A stretch of 31,762 bases of DNA from positions 1 through 31,762 of the forward strand of contig JNEM01013847.1 of assembly GCA_000697335.1 (NCBI GenBank). The letters are read 5' to 3'. Both the position numbers and the translations under genes were made by a program. Below are positions 24,310 to 31,762 of the stretch, piece after piece; position 1 is the first letter of the stretch; every line of letters starts with the position of its first letter. The stretch comes from Conidiobolus incongruus B7586. Its lineage: Eukaryota; Entomophthoromycota; Entomophthoromycetes; Entomophthorales; Conidiobolaceae. A model generated the notes under the pieces. That model was not told the DNA's origin and did no database searches. It saw only the letters and a program-made list of their open reading frames with translations.

Positions 24310-26161
24310 TTACATACGTTCTCTCTTTCTAGGGGCGGAGCGAAGGATATCATCAACACGGAGGATCATTTCGGCGGCTTCTGAGGCACTTAAAAGAACT
24401 TGTCTCTTGAGCTTGAAGGATTCGGTAATGCCGAGTTCTGCAACATTGGCAACCTTGCCGTTGTACATGTCAAGACCGTGTTGATTGTTTCCTTCGTAGT
24501 GAGCAGATCTGAGCTGAGCAACGAGATCGGCACTATCGTAACCAGCATTATCGGCCAAGTAGGTGGGGAGTTGACGAAGAGCGAGAGCGAAAGATTCCAT
24601 GGCGACGGATTTCTTACCAGGAGTATGAGCAGCTAATTCGTCAACAGCCTTAGACATCAACATTTCTGAGCAGCCACCTCCCAAAACGGTGCGGGGTTCT
24701 AAGACAGTTTGAGAAATGACACACAAGGCATCATGTAAAGAGCGTTCAGCTTCATCCAAAAGTTGGTTGGTAGAACCACGGAGGACAATTGTACAGGCCT
24801 CACCAGCAGCAACACCTGAGAATTTGATCATTCTGTCTTCACCAATCATGATTTCTTCAATGACATCACAAGTACCAAGTTTGACAAGTTCAGGATGTTC
24901 AAAAGTGGAGGCAATTTCGGCACCAGAGACAAGGGCCAATCTTTCAACTCCTTCAAAATCGGCGTGCTCAATAGCCATAATACCAGCATCAGCAAAGAGC
25001 TGTTCGGGCCAGTTGTAGATTAATTGACGGTTGACGAAGCAATTGATACCGTGAGCCTTAATCTTTTCAACCTTTGCCTTCATCTTTTCCTTTTCGGCTT
25101 GTTCCAATTCAGCAAGTTTACCAGTGGCATCGACTCTAACTCTAGCACCAAAAATCTTAATTTTATCGGTATCCATGGAAGTGTTGGCAACTAAAATTTT
25201 AGCATTTTCGATTCTCTTGGGTTGGTTGACACCAATCTTCTTGTCAAGGATGAAACCTTCATCTAAATATGAGTCGGACAGTTTTCCACCAACTTTTTTG
25301 ATGATTTGAATATTATCTAAATTGGTGCTTCCCTAAAAAAATGATGAATACTAATCATTAAAAATATAAATATATATATTGCTTACCTTTAAGCGAAGGA
25401 CGGCATCAACAGCCAAGTTGGCGAAATAATCCTTGTTGGTGGACAAAACCTTAGAGCTGAGAGTGGTTCTAGCAATATTGACTAAATCTTCGCGGAAAGC
25501 TTCAGTGTTTTTACTATTATCAATAGCGGATTTTTCCAAAGCTTCCAAAGCAACTTTGCTAGCGGCTCGGAAACCGTCAACAATAGTTTGGGGGGGGATG
25601 CGCTTGTTGATGAGCTTTTCCGCTTCACGGAGGAGTTCAGCAGCGAGAACACAGACGGAAGTTGTACCATCGCCAACTTCATCATCTTGGACTTTGGAGA
25701 GATTTACCAAAACTTTGGCGGCAGCATTATCTAAAGCGATGGATTTGAGAATAGTGGCACCGTCATTTGTGACAACAATATCCCCATTGGGAGATTGAAG
25801 AATTTTGTCCTATTTATATTTAAATAAAATGCATTAAACGCTGAATATAAATACAAATTACCATTCCCTTGGGGCCTAATGTGCTTTTGACGAGATCTCC
25901 AACAGCGATGGCACCAATGAAAGATGACTAATAGATTATTAATAAATAATTTTAAATAGGCAATCTACAACTAATTACCAAACGAGCGATTTCGCCACGT
26001 TCTTCGGTAGCTTCTTGATTAAAGATTTGAACAGGAGCTAAAGACTATTAAAAATAAAGTTAATAAATTTTTCATCAAAATAACTTGAATATAAAATATT
26101 TCCTGAGTAACAATATATAATATCAAATTGAGTAAAAATTCGGTAAATAAAATCTTACCAT
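24310..26161 (-). CDS. CCT2: CCT/TRiC chaperonin subunit beta
   Basis: One of eight subunits of the cytosolic ring chaperonin that folds actin and tubulin using ATP. Exons on the minus strand: 26161-26159 (the ATG alone), 26044-25979, 25927-25862, 25809-25387, 25332-24310; introns of 114, 51, 52 and 54 bp, all phase 0. The product is 526 residues (yeast Cct2 is 527). N-terminus Ser-Leu-Ala-Pro-Val-x-Ile-Phe matches animal CCT2. Nucleotide-site motifs: Gly-Pro-Lys-Gly at 41-44, Asn-Asp-Gly-Ala-Thr at 60-64, Gly-Asp-Gly-Thr-Thr-Ser at 90-95 (Asp91) and the probable hydrolytic Asp387 in Leu-His-Asp-Ala-Leu, followed by Gly-Gly-Gly-Cys-Ser-Glu-Met at 404-410 and Ala-Asp-Asn-Ala-Gly-Tyr-Asp at 446-452. 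The subunit call (beta, not another CCT) rests on Val-Gln-Asp-Asp-Glu-Val-Gly-Asp and the Ile-Asn-Cys-Phe-Val-Asn-Arg-Gln block. Codon use is clearly more GC-rich than in the receptor gene, as expected for a highly expressed gene. Confidence 0.94.
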
Positions 26162-27369
26162 TATGAATGATTAATTTTTTTTATTTAAAATATTTAATTT
26201 TATATTATATTTATATTTTATTATTAAATAAATATTTTATCTAAATTTGATATTTAATATCAGTGATGATGTAGGATAAATCTAAATCATTCTATAATTT
26301 TATTTTAACTTATGGGATTTGATTTCAATTCAGATTCTTTTTAATTCTATCACTTTCTAAGAAAAATATAAATATCAGATTTTGAAAATATAAGTATATT
26401 AAATCAAAGTATAATATGTAGAACTCTTACGAATTATTGATAATTTAATTTTAAATTTATTTATTTTTATGTCTAAAGAAGAATATAATAGATATATACG
26501 AAATAATAATTCTAAGATAAAAATAAAAATACGTAATAAAATATATAAATCTATTATTTGTGACACCTGTATACATAATTTGGATTATTAATGTTAAACA
26601 TATGATTTATTGTATGGTTAAAGTTTATCATAATTTTGTTTCTAAATCAGTATATTTTAATATTTGTTTATTATATTTTGTAAAGTTTTGTAAATAAATT
26701 AATTAGACTGAATAATTCTCTTCATATCTGCTTTACAGTATTATAAAAATTGTCAATTATAGATGCACTAAAATAAATTTTATAATATAATAATTATTTT
26801 ATTATTTTCATTATTAATAGTTTAAGTAATACTGAATAAGCTATTCCTTAAGCTAGAAATACTGAAATAAAACAGTATCATTAATTTGTCAGCCGTATAT
26901 CAAGGCTATTATGGATAAATTGCCCAAATACTAGAGGCCTACAATTATACACTAATACCATTATATATCTGCATTCAAAATTTCGATAATTTTTATTCAG
27001 TTTATAATAATTGAGTTTTTTTATGATGTTGGACTGTAATAAGGATAGAATATTTTTAAATAATTTTAATACATCAAAATTTATCGATTCATGATATAAT
27101 GTTATCTATTGATAGATGTATTAGAACTGATTTAAATAATTCTATCAAATTCTAATTAAAATACTCAAGCTAATAATATCAAAAACACATATCCAAAACA
27201 TATATCAAAAATATTAAAATTTCAATAATTAAGCTTTTTGAAATTAAATTGACATGATTCAAGTTCATAAGTCCCACAATGAAAAATAAACTAATTTAAG
27301 CAATTATCAAAGTGACTGGATTGAATAATAATCATCATCAGTTGAATCAGAATAAAATTATATAAAAGA
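26162..27369. other. Divergent spacer between CCT2 and clathrin light chain
   Basis: Both flanking genes start from here in opposite directions, so it holds two promoters. A 40-codon ATG-started frame at 26469-26591 is Ile/Lys/Asn-rich and not called. No distinctive promoter element stands out. Confidence 0.45.
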
Positions 27370-28253
27370 ATGTCTAATTTTGATAGTGAAGATCCTACCG
27401 CTGATTTCTTAGCTCGCGAACGTGCTATTTTAGGTGAGGATTTCATGGCTGGTGGAGATGATGTTCAATCCACCATCACAGAGACTCCTTCAGCTGTTCC
27501 ACATGCCACTGACTTTGATAATTTTGATAACCAATCCGAATGGTCCATGCCAGGAAGCGTTGTTCCTCCTTCAGTCGCTGAGTTCAATCACGAAGATGAA
27601 ATGACTCATTTTCCACCTGTAGAGGCTTTAAACACTGCTCTTCCTACTTCCCCTTCTACTTATCAACCATCTAGCTCCCCATTTCCTCATACACCTACTA
27701 GTTTTAATGAATATGACAACAAGGCTAAGAGTCCTCCTCAACACAGCTATGATTTTTCTGTTCAAGATACTAAGTTTTTAAGGTAATAATATAACATCTA
27801 ATTTGGGTATTTTTTTCAATTTATCGTTTAATCTACAGAGAGAGTGAACAAAGACAACGTGCTGATATTGAGAGCAGAGATGAAAAATTAAAGAGTTTAA
27901 AGGCTAAAACCGTCGAACAAGCTCAAGATTATTTACAGAAATTTAATGACGATTATCAACAAAAATTAAATAAGCAAAAGAGCGAAAGAAGTGCCAAGTA
28001 AGTTAAAATTATACTGTGATTAATATTTGATATTAAATTATATTCATTACTTAGGTCAAGCCAAAATAATAGCCAAACTTTCGATCAATTACAAGGTCAA
28101 GGATGGGAGAAAGTTCATAATATTATTGAAGCTATCCCTATCAATGTCACTGTCAATCAATCATTTAAAGATACTTCAAGGATGAAGAAGCTCATCCAAG
28201 ATTTAAAGACCAATCCAGTTAGAGCTAAGGCTGATGCCAATGCTTTGATTTAA
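27370..28253 (+). CDS. CLC1: Clathrin light chain
   Basis: Regulatory light chain of the clathrin coat, acting at the plasma membrane, Golgi and endosomes. Exons: 27370-27782, 27839-27997, 28055-28253; introns of 56 and 57 bp. The product is 256 residues. The N-terminal block Asp-Phe-Leu-Ala-Arg-Glu-Arg-Ala-Ile-Leu-Gly-Glu-Asp (about 12-24) is the conserved light-chain signature. Residues about 30-135 are a Ser/Pro/Thr-rich, probably unstructured linker. Exon 2 (139-191) is a charged Glu/Lys/Gln-rich coiled coil that would bind the heavy-chain hub. The C-terminal domain has Gly-Trp-Glu-Lys-Val and Lys-Asp-Thr-Ser-Arg-Met-Lys-Lys-Leu-Ile, as in the trimer-contact end of the family. The overall match is at landmark level: the middle is poorly conserved, as usual. 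The second intron has a perfect GTAAGT donor. Confidence 0.9.
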
Positions 28254-28492
28254 TAGCTCAATAAATTTTGAATCATATCCATACTTATCATATATCAATT
28301 AATTTTTTATATGCTCTTTTAAAGGTTATCATTGTATATCAGAGAACGTTAAAGAAATCATTGGATGACAGATTTAATAAATATATTAAATGTCATAAAA
28401 TACAAGATGATTTATAAATTTATTAATTTATGATTATATATGTAATGGTATATGAATATATAAATGTATCAAAAAATAATATATAAAATACA

Positions 28493-29258
28493 TTATACTT
28501 GTCTAAAAGTGCCAATGATATCCCAACAGAACATAGTTAAATAAATAGAAAAGTTTAAAAATCCAAAGAATAAAGTAACATTATACAAATCGCATCTAAA
28601 GAAAATTAATGAAAAAATATTTCAAAGATAATAAATATAATACTTACATTCCATCCATGGTGCCAATTGGACAAGTTGCATTAATAAATAAAGTTAAAAG
28701 ACCCGAAAACCAGAATAAGCTCATAATAAAATCGATTGATATTAAGTAAATCCTTTTAAATTTTACACGATATTCCACCCTCCTTAGATAATAATCGTAC
28801 ATAAAGAATATACTTATCAGCATTGTAAAGCAGCTTGTCACTATTAAAAATATCCAGCAGGATTCATAATACTGTAAAAAAGGCAAATCGTCATTATCAG
28901 GTATCTAAAACAATTATATTAGTAAAAACATTGATCAAAACATATATATATATATATATATCATCATTACTTTTAAAGGGATCATAGCCAATACCAAAAA
29001 AAATAAGGCTGTAAAGAATTGAAAAATTCTAAAACTCAACCTGACAATATTCGGCTTAGCAGCTACTGAACTTTTAAAATTTTCATTTAATATTATTTCA
29101 TGAAAATTTTTTCCCAAACTCAATGTATACGTATTACCAGGACTCACAAAACTCTCTTCAATATTGATTTTTGGTACATTTAGAGCAGTCTTAGAAGGTA
29201 TAGGAGGTCTCGGTAAAGTAGTCAAATTTTTATCAGGTTTTAAATACTTTGAAGGCAT
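28493..29258 (-). CDS. Four-transmembrane MARVEL-like protein
   Basis: Exons on the minus strand: 29258-28971, 28904-28648, 28595-28493; introns of 66 and 52 bp. The product is 215 residues. A 70-residue polar N-terminus (Pro-rich at 16-22) precedes four hydrophobic segments at about 74-94, 111-131, 148-170 and 187-210. The outer loop before TM4 has Cys174 and Cys183, and TM4 contains Phe-Phe-Gly-Phe-Leu-Asn-Phe ending in Cys-Trp, which is how fungal MARVEL domains look. Such proteins sit in plasma membrane or eisosome-type domains and vesicles. The role here is unknown. Short basic stretch Tyr-Leu-Arg-Arg and Lys-Phe-Lys-Arg lie between TM2 and TM3. The first intron carries an AT microsatellite. 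The gene is convergent with clathrin light chain: only 239 bases separate the stop codons. Family placement is moderate; the exon joins are well supported by phase and consensus. Confidence 0.65.
28942..28961. repeat. AT dinucleotide microsatellite inside an intron
   Basis: About ten AT units inside intron 1 of the MARVEL-like gene (intron 28905-28970). Length change here would alter the size of a very short intron. Confidence 0.85.
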
Positions 29259-31434
29259 TGACCCAAGTTTTCACAAAAAATATTTCCAAATAATGAAATT
29301 GAATGATTATAGTTAAATGACAACTATTTAAACCTATTTCAAAACTAGAACACTCTTTTAAATTTGTATAAAATGAAAAATTTGAAACGGTTGAAAATTG
29401 AAATCTAATCAATACTTCCTAATTTAAGATTAGTTGAAACGAAACCGCCTGATTTCTTATCCAATTTTATAGTTAATTATTATAATATTCAGTTGACATT
29501 ATTAATTATTTTTATAGCATCTTTTATTGTCTTTTGTTCCAAAGTTATGGTTCTATATTCATCATTCAACCACTGTTTGATCATTTTATTATTCATCGCC
29601 AACATGTCAATTTAAATTCAGTTCCTCATTGAATATATTGGATATTGGAAACATATCTATTTTTATAATCTGAATATAACCATAGGACTATTATCAATAA
29701 ATATTATTATTATTTTCAAAAGCAATGAATTAAAAATAGTTTATCTATAAATTTTAGCTCTGAGTATTTGATTAAAATCATATTTCGATCAGTATATGTA
29801 TCATTAAATGAAATATAGAAGAATAATTTAAGTAATTCAAATCACTAAGTTCTAATTAAGAATTTATATTTTACTAATATATAAAAAATATCATTGTCAC
29901 TCAATTGATTATAAACTAAATAATTGAAGTAATTAGATTATATTTTAGTAATTTATTATATGTTTAAAAACTTTGAATTTTGTCATCATATTTATAAACT
30001 TCGATACTTGAAATAAATCAGATATGTATTAAAATTAGAGGGTTATGATTAGGAATATAGTAAAAACACTTATCCAATATAATAATCGCAATTGAGAATT
30101 AAAAAATTGAAATTTTATGACTAATTCTATTATAATGAAAATTAATACTTTTTATATTATTTCTTCTATTTTGAGTATTATATTTTATAAAATATAATAT
30201 TAATTCATCAACAATAATATTATAGGTTTATAATTTGTAAGTTTAAAAAATAATTTTAATTTAGTATTGTGTATTTTTTAAAACTGATAATGATAAGTGC
30301 AAACCTGGTATAAATTTTGATATTCGGAAATTTCTATCAATCATCTATTCAAAGATATATTAAAAGAGGGTTCAATATATCAAGTATCTGAGTGTCTGCC
30401 AATAAAAGGATCTACCAAGCTTTGGATATAAAATATAAGTAAAAAAATAAAAGAAAAGTAATTAAGCTTATTATATTTGAAAAAAATTATGATGGTAAAT
30501 TTCTGATATACAATAACATATTGATGAAATCATATAATATAAAGGTTAAATATCAGTGAAAATTTGGTTATTGGATATATTGATGGCTTAAGAGAATCAA
30601 GCCAATGTATAGATCTACCATCTCACTAACTAGAAGAATTGATATTTGAAATATAGAGTATATATGTATGGTTCGCTGCGAATTTACAATTAACTAAATT
30701 TTAGTTAGTTACCTATAGCACATTATATAATAATCATTTTCAAAATATGAAATTTATACATCAATTCAGATTTTATATTGTATTTACATTACTAAGATTA
30801 AAATATTAGCCAATATAGTAAGATTTTATGTATATTTTGTCAAGCAGTAATCTTACATTTTAAGTATTTTATTATAATTAATGATTCAAAAAATTGAGCA
30901 ATAATCACTACATTATTACAATATATTTTTTATATATTCAAAAAATAAATAAATAATTTTGTTAATTTATTTTTTGAAATAGTAAATAGGTATAAATAAC
31001 TTATATACTATCGAATTTAGAACAAATGATGGTTAAAACTAACCATATTTGATAATTAAAGAGTTTCATATTTTATGATTATTATAGTATATTTGATATA
31101 TGAGTCATTCTAAGTATCACCATTCGAGTACATCCAAATTATGACATTACCTTTTTTTGAATTTTTTAGTTTTAAAACAATATATATATATATATATACG
31201 CTGAGCGATAATTATAATGGATTTCCCAACTCTGAATATTAATGTATTGGATTAAATTTCAATTCAAAAACTTATTAATAAATGGGAATAACTTGATTAG
31301 AATTACTCATATTAAAATGATTGTACAGATTTTCTAATATATATAAATTTAAATATTTTTATTTAAGGATTGAAATATAGTATAATAACATATTTTCTAA
31401 AAATACAGTATTTTGGATAATAATAAATGAAAAA
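29259..31434. other. AT-rich spacer
   Basis: The left end is the upstream region of the MARVEL-like gene. No gene is supported in the rest. Stretches near 30300-30420 and 30560-30690 are a little richer in G and C and read in short coding-like bits broken by stops, possibly an old leucine-rich-repeat gene, but this is not demonstrable. An AT run lies at 31181-31198. Confidence 0.45.
31181..31198. repeat. AT dinucleotide microsatellite
   Basis: Alternating TA run in spacer upstream of the cytochrome P450 3' end. Confidence 0.8.
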
Positions 31435-31762
31435 TCAGTTTAAATGTTCGAAATCTAATCTCAAATCTTTTGTAGCCAATGTCAAGTTGACATCAACTGG
31501 TAATGGCTTACCACTTGGATATGATCCAGATGGATTGATCTGATAGCGTCGAATAAGATATGAGATTATTATCCTCATTTCTGCCATTGCAAATCTCCAT
31601 CCAAGGCACATTCTACTTCCTCCTCCAAATGAAAACCAATTGCATTCTAACTTCTTAGTATCAATCGCTCCATTTAAGAATCTTGTAGGATCAAACTCAT
31701 TCGGGTTTTTGAAATAGTCAGGATTTCGATGAATCGAATAGATGTTAGTATAGATTTTGGTA
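31435..31762 (-). CDS. Cytochrome P450, C-terminal part (runs off the right edge)
   Basis: Heme-thiolate monooxygenase, normally ER-bound. Only the last 109 codons are inside the window; the stop TGA is at 31437-31435 and the start lies beyond 31762. The heme-binding loop is clear: Phe-Ser-Phe-Gly-Gly-Gly-Ser-Arg-Met-Cys-Leu-Gly fits FxxGxRxCxG, with the Cys as heme ligand. About 25 residues before it, Asn-Glu-Phe-Asp-Pro-Thr-Arg-Phe is the PERF-type motif, preceded by His-Arg-Asn-Pro-Asp, as in the usual 'hrdp' stretch. The following helix (Arg-Phe-Ala-Met-Ala-Glu-Met) is the L helix. Substrate and CYP family cannot be judged from this fragment. No intron is seen in the visible part. Confidence 0.92.
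   Translation of the reverse strand, partial: TKIYTNIYSIHRNPDYFKNPNEFDPTRFLNGAIDTKKLECNWFSFGGGSRMCLGWRFAMAEMRIIISYLIRRYQINPSGSYPSGKPLPVDVNLTLATKDLRLDFEHLN

Noticed and set aside
27370-29258. Idea that clathrin light chain and the MARVEL-like gene form a functional trafficking pair
   Set aside because: They are convergent with separate promoters, and nothing but closeness supports a link.
1-31762. tRNA, rRNA, CRISPR arrays, bacterial operon signals
   Set aside because: No T-loop consensus, no rRNA-like GC-rich block, no regularly spaced direct repeats; the gene structure is eukaryotic.

Overview
The window looks like a piece of a very AT-rich nuclear genome from a fungus. The evidence is a fused alpha-beta tryptophan synthase (fungal TRP5 order), a GAL4-type Zn2Cys6 regulator, a MARVEL-like membrane protein, and many short spliceosomal introns (mostly 51-66 bp, GT...AG, with TACTAAT- or TACTCAC-like branch sites). 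Rhodopsin-like 7TM receptor genes beside housekeeping genes in such AT-rich DNA would fit an early-diverging lineage such as Entomophthoromycotina (Conidiobolus-like). That placement is inference from remembered family distributions, not from a search.

Layout. 1-2892 is AT-rich spacer. 2893-3855 (+) is an intronless 7TM receptor. 4405-5650 is a decayed mariner element with its transposase relic on the minus strand. About 6855-7690 (+) is a broken second copy of the receptor. 8906-11193 (+) is TRP5 with four exons. About 13694-15882 (+) is a broken, intron-bearing copy of TRP5. 18388-19577 (+) is a DGAT2-type acyltransferase with three exons. 20277-21961 (-) is a Zn2Cys6 transcription factor with two exons. 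24310-26161 (-) is CCT2, the chaperonin beta subunit, with five exons, the first of which is only the start codon. 27370-28253 (+) is clathrin light chain with three exons. 28493-29258 (-) is a four-TM MARVEL-like protein with three exons. 31435 to the right edge (-) is the C-terminal part of a cytochrome P450.

The genes do not form a pathway. They cover amino-acid synthesis, storage lipid synthesis, protein folding, vesicle coats, sensing and transcription, on mixed strands with kilobase-scale spacers, as in an ordinary eukaryotic neighbourhood. The theme of the left half is duplication and decay. The receptor and TRP5 each have a downstream, same-strand, degraded copy. The order is A A' B B', so two separate tandem duplications are more likely than one block duplication. 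The TRP5 copy keeps the intron positions, so it arose at DNA level rather than from mRNA.

I did not find a convincing new multi-gene system. The best leads are the mariner relic with RIP-like stop codons, the microhomology-flanked deletions in the TRP5 pseudogene, the start-codon-only exon of CCT2, the introns that skip a too-close first AG, and a pair of adjacent hairpins near 12951-13008. All exon joins were worked out by hand from reading frame, splice consensus and remembered family sequences.
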